DNA of 9,460 nt, from assembly GCA_002455915.1 (NCBI GenBank), contig DKLU01000245.1:9761-19220 (forward strand). The letters are read 5' to 3'. The DNA is from Chryseobacterium sp. UBA6632 (GTDB lineage: Bacteria > Bacteroidota > Bacteroidia > Flavobacteriales > Weeksellaceae). Every line of letters begins with the position of its first letter. Positions within the stretch are counted from its first letter, which is position 1. Positions 1 to 5,827 of this stretch are shown here, piece by piece. Under the pieces are notes generated by a model, which saw only the letters and a list, made by a program, of their open reading frames with translations, was not told the origin of the DNA and made no database searches. The translations under genes and the position numbers were made by a program.

Positions 1-4
1 CTAT

Positions 5-529
5 TTAATTTTTATTCTTTAAATTTTTTAAAGCGTCCCATCTTGGGTCACTTTCGTGTTCTTCCTCTTCTTCAGTTTCTTTTGCACTGAATTGATCTAA
101 AATTGCCAGATCTTCATCACTTATATTCGGTGAAATTTTTTTCATCGGAATAGAAAGTGCAACGTTTTCGTAAATAAGCTGAGAGATATTAAAAGCATGG
201 TCGCTAGTTGGGATTGTGATCACATCTTCTTCGCTGTCATCATATTCTTCACCAAATTTCACCAAAACTTTAATCTCGTTTTCAATAGGATGGTCGAAAT
301 TGTCGTTTGTAATATCACAAACCAATTCAACTGTCCCGCTTACTTTGATCTCAAATTCTAAAAAAGTAGTGTGTTTGTCTAATAAAACATCCACTGCGAT
401 TCTAGGATTTGTAAATTCCTGCTCAGTGTCAAATAATTGAAAGAACTCTTTATCTATCTCAAACTTGAACTCGTGCTTGCCGGTTTTCAATCCGGAAAAG
501 CTTACGTCGTAGTTTCTTAACTTGTCCAT
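5..529 (-). CDS. DUF177/YceD family protein, expected partner of rpmF
   Basis: This 174-residue cytoplasmic protein looks like the DUF177 (YceD) family. Family members have been linked to 23S rRNA accumulation and usually sit directly before rpmF (ribosomal protein L32). The N-terminus (MDKLRNYDVSFSGLK) and the central VELVCDITNDNF segment, with its single conserved-type cysteine, followed by a beta-rich stretch and an acidic tail (KETEEEEEHESD), fit the Bacteroidota version. I chose the ATG at 529. An in-frame TTG at 544 would add five residues, but it lies inside the -7 promoter box at 542-549. The gene lies downstream of pdxA on the same strand but has its own promoter. Only four bases remain beyond its stop, so the expected rpmF cannot be seen. 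Family assignment is by remembered sequence character; the exact role is inference. Confidence 0.8.
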   Translation of the reverse strand: MDKLRNYDVSFSGLKTGKHEFKFEIDKEFFQLFDTEQEFTNPRIAVDVLLDKHTTFLEFEIKVSGTVELVCDITNDNFDHPIENEIKVLVKFGEEYDDSEEDVITIPTSDHAFNISQLIYENVALSIPMKKISPNISDEDLAILDQFSAKETEEEEEHESDPRWDALKNLKNKN

Positions 530-541
530 AAAATGAGTGTG

Positions 542-571
542 CAAAAATATGCAATTTTTTTATAATAACAA
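542..571 (-). promoter_or_regulatory. Bacteroidota-type promoter of the DUF177 gene
   Basis: Read on the minus strand, there is a TTG at 571-569, a 19-base spacer, and TATTTTTG at 549-542. This is a full match to the Bacteroidota -33/-7 consensus (TTG, 17-23 bases, TAnnTTTG). Transcription would start near 538, leaving a leader of only about nine bases before the ATG at 529. No Shine-Dalgarno sequence fits in that leader. Confidence 0.65.
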
Positions 572-582
572 ATAAATTTTCC

Positions 583-605
583 AACAAATTAATTTAAAAT
601 TTGTT
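583..605. repeat. AT-rich inverted repeat between pdxA and the DUF177 gene
   Basis: Two perfect 8-base arms (AACAAATT at 583-590 and AATTTGTT at 598-605) flank a 7-base loop, just past the pdxA stop and about 11 bases upstream of the DUF177 -33 box. No T-run follows on the minus strand, so it is a poor intrinsic terminator. It could be a weak terminator, an operator or chance in AT-rich DNA. Confidence 0.35.
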
Positions 606-613
606 TCAAAGGT

Positions 614-1705
614 TTAAGCCTCAGTTTCCTCAGGAAGATCCTCATCAATTCCGTTATCCATCGCCATTTTTCTTGGCTGTAGACGGTTTTGCATCAGTTC
701 TTTATATTCCTCTCTATTCTTAAAAACTTTAATGGCTGTGAAGATCGATTCCATAAAACTCTGCGCATCTGCCACATTTTTCCCTGCAATATCATAAGCA
801 ACACCGTGATCCGGCGAAGTTCTGATAAATGGTAAACCTGCGGTATAATTCACTCCTTCTTCATACGCTAACGTCTTGAAAGGTGCTAAACCTTGATCGT
901 GATACATTGCTAAAACAGCATCGAAGCTCTTGTATTTGTTCGGCTGAAAAAAGCTGTCTGCAGGAAATGGTCCAAAAGCCAGAATTCCGTTATCTGAAAG
1001 CTCTCTGATAGCCGGTTCAATGATTTCTATTTCTTCAGTTCCGATTACGCCGCCGTCTCCTGAGTGAGGATTCAATCCTAAAACGGCAATTTTAGGTTTA
1101 GAAATATTAAAATCTTCGATCAGCGTCTGGTTAAGCATTCTGATCTGTTTTTTTATTTTTTCTTTTGAAATATTTTCAGCAACTTTTGAAATTGGAATAT
1201 GGTGTGTAGAAACAGCAACTTTCAAATCTTCAGTTACCAGAAACATCAATCCTTTTTTGTTGAATTTTTCTTCAAAATATCCTGTGTGACCAGTGTGTTT
1301 GAAGCCCATCTTTACCATTTCATCTTTGTTGATAGGCGCAGTTACGATCACATCAATATCTCCTTTAATTAAAGCTTCGGTAGCCGCTTCCAGAGAATCG
1401 ATCGCCATTTTGGTAGATTCTTCAGTAGGTTTTCCCAATTCTACATTCACATTATCTTTCACAAGGTTTACCATATTCAGTTTTCCTGCCTGTGCCTGTG
1501 AAGGTTCGTTGATGTAATTGAAATTCAGATTTAATTTAAAAATATTTTTCTGATAGGTAAATAATTTTCCCGAACCAAAAATTACCGGAGTGAAAAAATC
1601 CGTGATGGTTTTGTCTGTCAGGCATTTCATAATGATCTCAGGGCCGATGCCGTTGAAATCGCCGATTGAAATTCCTACTCGTACTTTATGGTTTTTTGGG
1701 CTCAT
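614..1705 (-). CDS. pdxA: 4-hydroxythreonine-4-phosphate dehydrogenase PdxA
   Basis: PdxA oxidises 4-phosphohydroxy-L-threonine with NAD in the DXP-dependent route to pyridoxal phosphate. The product is combined with deoxyxylulose phosphate by PdxJ, which is not in this window. The 363-residue protein is slightly longer than the usual 330-350. It carries the N-terminal GISIGDFNGIGPEI motif (residues 11-24) and HTGHTGYF (137-144). The three likely metal ligands are His169 (in THHIP), His214 (in NPHSGDGG) and His269 (in YHDQG). The C-terminal signature GLPFIRTSPDHGVAYDIAGK spans 290-309. It ends in a short acidic tail. The ATG at 1705 fits the conserved N-terminus. The gene is divergent from ribE with only 49 bases between start codons, and it precedes the DUF177 gene on the same strand after an 84-base gap. 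Assignment is secure. Confidence 0.96.
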   Translation of the reverse strand: MSPKNHKVRVGISIGDFNGIGPEIIMKCLTDKTITDFFTPVIFGSGKLFTYQKNIFKLNLNFNYINEPSQAQAGKLNMVNLVKDNVNVELGKPTEESTKMAIDSLEAATEALIKGDIDVIVTAPINKDEMVKMGFKHTGHTGYFEEKFNKKGLMFLVTEDLKVAVSTHHIPISKVAENISKEKIKKQIRMLNQTLIEDFNISKPKIAVLGLNPHSGDGGVIGTEEIEIIEPAIRELSDNGILAFGPFPADSFFQPNKYKSFDAVLAMYHDQGLAPFKTLAYEEGVNYTAGLPFIRTSPDHGVAYDIAGKNVADAQSFMESIFTAIKVFKNREEYKELMQNRLQPRKMAMDNGIDEDLPEETEA

Positions 1706-1711
1706 TTTGAT

Positions 1712-1719
1712 TATCTTTG
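1712..1719 (+). promoter_or_regulatory. Probable -7 box of the ribE promoter
   Basis: TATCTTTG at 1712-1719 matches the Bacteroidota -7 consensus exactly. No TTG is found at the ideal distance upstream (the nearest is 13 bases away at 1696-1698), so the -33 element is weak or absent. The predicted start near 1723 gives a leader of about 32 bases before the ATG at 1755. This is the only promoter candidate seen for the ribE-kinase-trmN run. Confidence 0.45.
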
Positions 1720-1734
1720 AAGATTATAATTTTA

Positions 1735-1764
1735 CAAATTTAGCAAAAAATAATATGTTCACAG
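1735..1764 (-). promoter_or_regulatory. Probable pdxA promoter
   Basis: TAAATTTG at 1742-1735 on the minus strand is a full -7 match. A CTG at 1764-1762, 19 bases upstream, is a weak stand-in for the -33 TTG. The predicted start near 1731 leaves a leader of about 25 bases. The upstream half lies within the first codons of ribE, so the element overlaps the neighbouring gene. Confidence 0.45.
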
Positions 1765-2351
1765 GAATTATTGAAGCAGTTGGAGTTATTGAGAAAATTG
1801 AAGAAAACGGAAGTAATATAGATTTTACCCTTACATGCCTTTTTACTAATGAATTAAAGATAGATCAAAGCCTTGCACATAACGGTTGTTGTTTAACGGT
1901 GGTGAAAATTGAAGGAGATCAATATGTGGTGACTGCCATTAACGAAACTCTTGAAAAAACAAACCTTGGAAAGTGGGAAGTAGGTTCTGTGGTAAATCTT
2001 GAACGTTGCATGAAAATGGATGGAAGATTAGACGGACACATCGTACAAGGTCACGTAGATAAAACCGGAGAAGTGGTAAGCATCGAAAATAAAGACGGAA
2101 GTTATTTCATTACCATTAAATATGAAGATAATGGAAGTTTTGTAACGGTTCCTCAAGGTTCTATTACAGTCAACGGAATCAGTTTAACAGTTGCAAAAAG
2201 CGAGGACACTCAGTTTTCCGTAGCAATTATTCCTTATACTTGGGAATTTACCAACATGAAACATTTAAAATCAGGAGATAAGGTAAATCTTGAATTTGAT
2301 ATAATTGGTAAGTATATTGCTAGGTTAATTAATAAACAGAATGTCAATTAA
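1755..2351 (+). CDS. ribE: Riboflavin synthase, alpha subunit
   Basis: This enzyme converts two molecules of 6,7-dimethyl-8-ribityllumazine to riboflavin and a pyrimidinedione, the last step of riboflavin synthesis. The 198-residue length is normal. Two lumazine-binding repeats are visible. The first spans about residues 1-92, with the hallmark MFTGIIE start and the AHNGCCLTV motif (41-49). The second spans about 93-190, with DGHIVQGHVD (93-102) and the matching VNGISLTV (139-146). The start is fixed by MFTGIIE at 1755; a longer in-frame reading from 1590 would run antisense through pdxA and is rejected. The end overlaps the next gene by 11 bases, which suggests translational coupling. Other rib genes are absent from the window, so this is a stand-alone riboflavin gene. 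The gene is called ribC in some organisms. Confidence 0.96.
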   Translation: MFTGIIEAVGVIEKIEENGSNIDFTLTCLFTNELKIDQSLAHNGCCLTVVKIEGDQYVVTAINETLEKTNLGKWEVGSVVNLERCMKMDGRLDGHIVQGHVDKTGEVVSIENKDGSYFITIKYEDNGSFVTVPQGSITVNGISLTVAKSEDTQFSVAIIPYTWEFTNMKHLKSGDKVNLEFDIIGKYIARLINKQNVN

Positions 2352-3795
2352 TATTTACAAAGGATATAGCTTAAGAAACCGGGTTTTTTTCGGTTTCTTA
2401 TTGGTATGTCTTTTAAGTGTTGCTGCTTCTTCGCTGGTGCCGTACTTTGTTCTGAGGAATAACTCTTTGGAGCAGAGCCGTATCGACATGCAGGATAAGA
2501 CCAATGCCGTAATGGGCTATTTGGATTATGCTGTGAGTAGAACATTGGTGCAGACGGATGACCTTGCTAAGGTTTTAAGTAATAAAATTCTTGAAATTGC
2601 GGATATTAATCAACACGATATTGTTATTTATGATTTAAAAGGAAATTATTTAATCTCAAACAGAGATCCTAATCTGATTGAGCAGAAAACTATTCCGATT
2701 AGCATTGTTAATAAAATTCTGTCTACGGATGCGCGAGTAGATATTCGTGGCTACGATCAGGCTAAGGATGCGGTTTTCACTTCATCCTATATTTTACTGA
2801 GAAATAATGTGCTTGAACCTATCGGAATTGTGTATATTCCTCTATATCACAATGAATCTGCTTACCTTGAAGTACTTCATAAATATGTAAAATATATTCT
2901 TTTAGTCGATCTTTTTTTAATTCTTTTCAGTATTTGGTTGAGTTGGGTTACGTCTAATAATTTAGCAAAAACCATTACTAAATTTTCTGATATGATCACG
3001 CGTATTACCTTGTTTGAGAATGAAATGCGCCCTATCAGATATTATAAAAATGATGAATTAAATGCTTTGGCGAGAGCTTATAACCGAATGATTCTTCAGA
3101 TTCAGGATCAGAAGGAAAGGCTTCGTTTTAAAGCATCGGAAGAAGCTTGGAGAGAAATGGCAAAACAGGTGGCTCACGAGGTGAAAAACCCTTTGACACC
3201 AATGAAACTGACCATTCAGAATTTTGAAAGAAAATTTGATCCTGAAGATCCGAATATCAGAGAAAGAGTAAAGCAAATGAGCAAAACAATGGTCGATCAG
3301 ATTGATTTGATTGCTACCGTTGCTTCAGCTTTTTCAGAGTTTGCTAAATTGCCTGAAAAAAATAATGAAGTCATTAATCTGAATACTGAAGTGGAAGATA
3401 TTCTGCGTGTTTTCAATGATGACAGTATTTTCATGCATTCCAACAAAAATAATATTATGATCACGATGGATAGGATTTACCTTTCCAGAATCATTACCAA
3501 TCTTGTGACGAATGCTAAACAAGCGGTAAGTGATGAACGAAAATTGATCATTAATGTAGATGTAGAACAGCATCAGAGAAGGGTGATGATTTCTGTACAG
3601 GATAATGGAATCGGGATTCCTGAAAATATGTACGAACGAATTTTCGAACCTAATTTTACTTCAAAAAATAGCGGAATGGGACTTGGTTTATCGATGGTCA
3701 GAAAGATGATTGAAGATTATAAAGGCGAAATTACCGTGAAATCTGAGGTTGGAAAAGGCTCAACATTCATCATTACTTTACCCACCAATTTATAG
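2341..3795 (+). CDS. Membrane sensor histidine kinase, NtrY-like
   Basis: This 484-residue inner-membrane sensor kinase autophosphorylates a histidine and should pass the phosphate to a response regulator. Membrane segments lie at about 14-38 and 182-205, enclosing a periplasmic region of about 140 residues. That region contains a strand-turn-strand stretch (IVIYDLKGNYLISN, 94-107) reminiscent of Cache/PDC sensor folds. A HAMP-like linker follows (206-258). The phosphoacceptor is His279 in AKQVAHEVKNPLTPMKL, a sequence typical of NtrY-type kinases. The ATPase domain shows the N box (NLVTNAKQAV, 387-396), G1 (DNGIGIP, 421-427), the F box (IFEPNFTSK) and G2 (GMGLGL, 445-450). All catalytic motifs are intact. 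It overlaps ribE by 11 bases and trmN by 1 base. No response regulator is present in the window, so its partner and signal are unknown. Confidence 0.92.
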   Translation: MSINIYKGYSLRNRVFFGFLLVCLLSVAASSLVPYFVLRNNSLEQSRIDMQDKTNAVMGYLDYAVSRTLVQTDDLAKVLSNKILEIADINQHDIVIYDLKGNYLISNRDPNLIEQKTIPISIVNKILSTDARVDIRGYDQAKDAVFTSSYILLRNNVLEPIGIVYIPLYHNESAYLEVLHKYVKYILLVDLFLILFSIWLSWVTSNNLAKTITKFSDMITRITLFENEMRPIRYYKNDELNALARAYNRMILQIQDQKERLRFKASEEAWREMAKQVAHEVKNPLTPMKLTIQNFERKFDPEDPNIRERVKQMSKTMVDQIDLIATVASAFSEFAKLPEKNNEVINLNTEVEDILRVFNDDSIFMHSNKNNIMITMDRIYLSRIITNLVTNAKQAVSDERKLIINVDVEQHQRRVMISVQDNGIGIPENMYERIFEPNFTSKNSGMGLGLSMVRKMIEDYKGEITVKSEVGKGSTFIITLPTNL

Positions 3796-4490
3796 TGAAG
3801 CCTTTTACGTTTAAACAATTTGAAATTCAACAGTTAAAAAACGTCTTCCGTGTAGGTACAGACGGTGTTTTGCTGGGCGCTTTGGCAAATGTGAGTGAAG
3901 CATCTCATATTCTTGAAATTGGAACAGGAACGGGTTTGATTTCATTAATGCTTGCTCAAAGAAATTCTCAGGCAGAGTTTCTAGGGATTGATATCAATGA
4001 AGAAGCGGTAAATCTTACAGAACAGAATTTCGAAAATTCTCCTTTTCATTCAAGATTAAAAAATATTCATCAAGATTTTAAATATTTTGAAACAGAAGAA
4101 AAATTTGATTTAATTGTTTCAAATCCACCATATTTTGAATCTTCAAATTCTGAAAAAGATAAGATTGCAAGACAAACAGTGGAGTTGAATTTCAGACAAT
4201 TGATTTCAAAATCTTCAACCTTACTTACCGAAAACGGAATTTTTTCAGTTATAATTCCCATTGAAGCGGGAAATGATTTTATTAAAATTGCTGCTGAAAA
4301 TCAATTATTTTTAATAAAAAGAATCAATATTAAAGGCATTGAAAACTCAAAAACAAAAAGATTGATTCTTGAATTTTCTAAAACGGAAAACAAATTACAG
4401 GAATCTGAGTTTGTGATAGAAAAAAGTCCGAGACAATACTCGGACCAATATCTTGAACTCACCAAAGAGTTTCATGTTTTTCGCAAATAA
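3795..4490 (+). CDS. trmN: tRNA1(Val) (adenine37-N6)-methyltransferase TrmN (YfiC)
   Basis: This 231-residue protein is a SAM-dependent N6-adenine methyltransferase. The family member in E. coli modifies A37 of tRNA1(Val). The SAM-binding motif I is HILEIGTGTGLISLML (38-53), an acidic motif II follows (FLGIDINEEAV, 62-72), and the catalytic NPPY tetrapeptide is at 110-113 in FDLIVSNPPYFESS. The conserved N-terminal F-x-F-KQF-x-I segment and the C-terminal SPRQYSDQY stretch fit TrmN rather than RsmC or PrmC. The start is a GTG at 3795 that shares its G with the TAG stop of the kinase, so translation is probably coupled. No ATG near the N-terminus gives a better start. The last 70 bases contain a hairpin that acts as a terminator on the opposite strand. 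The substrate in this organism is inferred from the family. Confidence 0.88.
   Translation: MKPFTFKQFEIQQLKNVFRVGTDGVLLGALANVSEASHILEIGTGTGLISLMLAQRNSQAEFLGIDINEEAVNLTEQNFENSPFHSRLKNIHQDFKYFETEEKFDLIVSNPPYFESSNSEKDKIARQTVELNFRQLISKSSTLLTENGIFSVIIPIEAGNDFIKIAAENQLFLIKRINIKGIENSKTKRLILEFSKTENKLQESEFVIEKSPRQYSDQYLELTKEFHVFRK
4420..4445 (-). terminator. Probable intrinsic terminator of ftsE inside trmN
   Basis: On the minus strand, GTCCGAG (4445-4439), a 6-base loop and CTCGGAC (4432-4426) form a perfect 7-base-pair GC-rich stem, followed directly by six T residues (4425-4420). It lies about 120 bases past the ftsE stop, within the codons of the conserved SPRQYS segment of trmN. It has no T-run on the plus strand, so it should stop only the minus-strand transcript. 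Confidence 0.7.
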
Positions 4491-4565
4491 AATATATTTC
4501 TAAACCAAGGAGTTAAGAATATTAAGTTGTTACGATTTTAAAACTTAAAAATCTGGTTAAATTAT

Positions 4566-5276
4566 TTATTCAAATAATTCTGCAGTATCCAACACAGAAA
4601 CTTTTCCATCCTCACATCTTATCGCTTCTCCAGGGAAGTTTTGGATCATGTGATAATCATGTGTTGCCATTACCACAGCAGCTCCGTTTTCTAGGGCAAC
4701 CTGCTTTAGCAACGTCATAATTTCGTTGGACGTTTCAGGGTCAAGATTTCCGGTAGGCTCATCCGCTAGAATAAGATCAGGATGATTTAGTAAAGCTCTT
4801 GCAATCGCCACACGCTGCTGCTCTCCACCAGAAAGCTCATGCGGCATTTTGTGCTTCTTACTTTTCATATTTACGCTTCCTAAAACTTCGTTGATGCGGT
4901 CTTCCATTTTTGTTTTGTCATTCCATCCTGTGGCTTCAAGTACGAATTTCAGATTCTTCTCCACCGTTCTGTCAGAAAGCAATTGGAAATCCTGGAAAAC
5001 AATTCCTAATTTTCTTCTAAGGTTCGGAATGTCGGAAGTTCTCAGTTTAGCCAAATCAAAACCTACCACTGCTCCGTGTCCTGAAGCTAATGGAATGTGC
5101 CCGTACAAAGTCTTTAACAATGAACTTTTTCCGGAACCGGTTTTCCCGATAAGATAGCAGAATCTTCCTTTTTTAATATTAAGATTAACATCAGAAAGAA
5201 CAGTGAAGTTTTTTTGTGCGATTTTCGCGTGTTGCAAACTTATAATATTATCTCCGGAGATATTGGTATGTGGCAT
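4566..5276 (-). CDS. ftsE: Cell division ABC transporter ATP-binding protein FtsE
   Basis: FtsE is the cytoplasmic ATPase that works with the membrane protein FtsX to control peptidoglycan hydrolases at the division site. The 236-residue protein has all ABC motifs: Walker A GKTGSGKS (44-51), Q-loop Gln95 in VFQDFQLL, signature LSGGEQQ (148-154), Walker B LILADE (168-173) with the D-loop, and switch His206 in MATHD. The LADEPTGNLD sequence and compact size place it in the FtsE/LolD/MacB group, and FtsE is the best fit. It is about 14 residues longer than the E. coli protein, mostly at the ends. No ftsX lies next to it, unlike the E. coli arrangement. A strong terminator separates it from rpmH upstream, so it needs its own promoter; only a weak -7 candidate (TACGTTTC, 5345-5338) was found. 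LolD-like function cannot be excluded. Confidence 0.85.
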   Translation of the reverse strand: MPHTNISGDNIISLQHAKIAQKNFTVLSDVNLNIKKGRFCYLIGKTGSGKSSLLKTLYGHIPLASGHGAVVGFDLAKLRTSDIPNLRRKLGIVFQDFQLLSDRTVEKNLKFVLEATGWNDKTKMEDRINEVLGSVNMKSKKHKMPHELSGGEQQRVAIARALLNHPDLILADEPTGNLDPETSNEIMTLLKQVALENGAAVVMATHDYHMIQNFPGEAIRCEDGKVSVLDTAELFE

Positions 5277-5374
5277 AAATTCGATTTTATAAGGCTTTTT
5301 CTGGAATATTTTTTCAGATTTTAAAAATAGAAAAAAGAAACGTAAGAACCTTGAATTTTAGGAAATTTTAACAA

Positions 5375-5407
5375 CAAAAAATGCTCGAAAAATTTCTTTT
5401 CAAGCAT
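5375..5407 (-). terminator. Intrinsic terminator of rpmH
   Basis: On the minus strand the arms at 5407-5397 and 5391-5381 pair over 11 positions with a single G-U wobble, closing a 5-base loop. The downstream side is a T-run (5380-5376) continuing into further T-rich sequence. It lies 25 bases past the rpmH stop and about 100 bases before the ftsE start. This is the strongest terminator in the window. Confidence 0.85.
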
Positions 5408-5431
5408 GATTTGTATATGATAATAGAGTTA

Positions 5432-5590
5432 TTATCTCTTAGCGCGTGCAGCACTTACAGTTAAACTCTTTCTGCCTTTAGCTCTTCTCGCAGCCAAAAC
5501 TCTTCTTCCATTTGGCGTAGACATTCTTTCTCTGAAACCGTGTTTGTTTCTTCTTTTTCTCTCTGATGGCTGGAATGTTCTTTTACTCAT
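5432..5590 (-). CDS. rpmH: 50S ribosomal protein L34
   Basis: L34 is a small basic protein of the large ribosomal subunit. The 52-residue product reads [20 protein letters not shown] at the start and continues with [20 protein letters not shown], the characteristic L34 core, ending in a short basic tail (SAARAKR). Nearly all residues of the family signature are present, and the length is normal for Bacteroidota, which carry a few extra C-terminal residues compared with the 46 of E. coli. The gene has its own full-consensus promoter (5635-5664) and its own terminator (5375-5407), so it is probably monocistronic. The usual neighbours rnpA and dnaA are not here: the next gene downstream is ftsE. 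It is divergent from the DHH phosphoesterase gene. Confidence 0.97.
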   Translation of the reverse strand: MSKRTFQPSERKRRNKHGFRERMSTPNGRRVLAARRAKGRKSLTVSAARAKR

Positions 5591-5634
5591 TACTATATGT
5601 TTAAATCGTAATTATTCTATTAATTTTCAGGTTG

Positions 5635-5664
5635 CAAAGATATGGAATTTTTTAGAAGTTGCAA
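5635..5664 (-). promoter_or_regulatory. Bacteroidota-type promoter of rpmH
   Basis: On the minus strand, TTG at 5664-5662, a 19-base spacer and TATCTTTG at 5642-5635 match the -33/-7 consensus fully. The predicted start near 5631 gives a leader of about 40 bases. A strong promoter is expected for a ribosomal protein gene. Confidence 0.75.
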
Positions 5665-5751
5665 ATATTCCTAAGTTTTTTTTGAAAATATTTGCAGTGC
5701 TTTTTAATGGATTACTTATAAACCTCCGCTGTAAAACGAATTCCTATTATA

Positions 5752-5782
5752 TTTAAATAATAATATTAATGATTTATTTAAA
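5752..5782. repeat. AT-only inverted repeat upstream of the nrnA-like gene
   Basis: Perfect 9-base arms (TTTAAATAA at 5752-5760 and TTATTTAAA at 5774-5782) flank 13 bases and cover the -33 region of the downstream promoter. The composition is almost entirely A and T, so it may be an UP-like or operator element, or chance. The rest of the region 5591-5827 holds the two divergent promoters; I see no gene or RNA in it. Confidence 0.3.
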
Positions 5783-5795
5783 AGCTCTATCTTTG
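5766..5795 (+). promoter_or_regulatory. Probable promoter of the nrnA-like gene
   Basis: TATCTTTG at 5788-5795 is an exact -7 match. At 19 bases upstream the sequence is TTA (5766-5768) rather than TTG, so the -33 box is imperfect. The predicted start near 5800 gives a leader of about 28 bases before the ATG at 5828. Confidence 0.55.
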
Positions 5796-5827
5796 GAAAC
5801 TCAAAATTAAAGAAAAAATTAAACATA

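Noticed and set aside
1590..1754. In-frame extension of riboflavin synthase upstream by 55 codons
   Set aside because: It would run antisense through the conserved start of pdxA and past the ribE -7 box; the MFTGIIE start at 1755 is the family hallmark.
2348..2545. Minus-strand reading frame opposite the kinase start, and similar antisense frames elsewhere
   Set aside because: These are shadows of clearly coding genes, without promoter, ribosome site or domain support.
4522..4548. AT-rich inverted repeat (TTAAGTT / AACTTAA) between trmN and ftsE as a bidirectional terminator
   Set aside because: The 7-base stem has one G-C pair and a 13-base loop, and there is no proper T-run on the plus strand; the GC-rich hairpin at 4420-4445 is far stronger for the minus strand.
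5338..5345. TACGTTTC as the ftsE promoter -7 box (minus strand)
   Set aside because: It misses the final G of the consensus and has no TTG at the right distance, so it is mentioned only as a weak candidate in the ftsE entry.
5544..5756. Plus-strand reading frame of 70 codons opposite rpmH
   Set aside because: It is antisense to the rpmH start and crosses its promoter; the product has no recognisable features.
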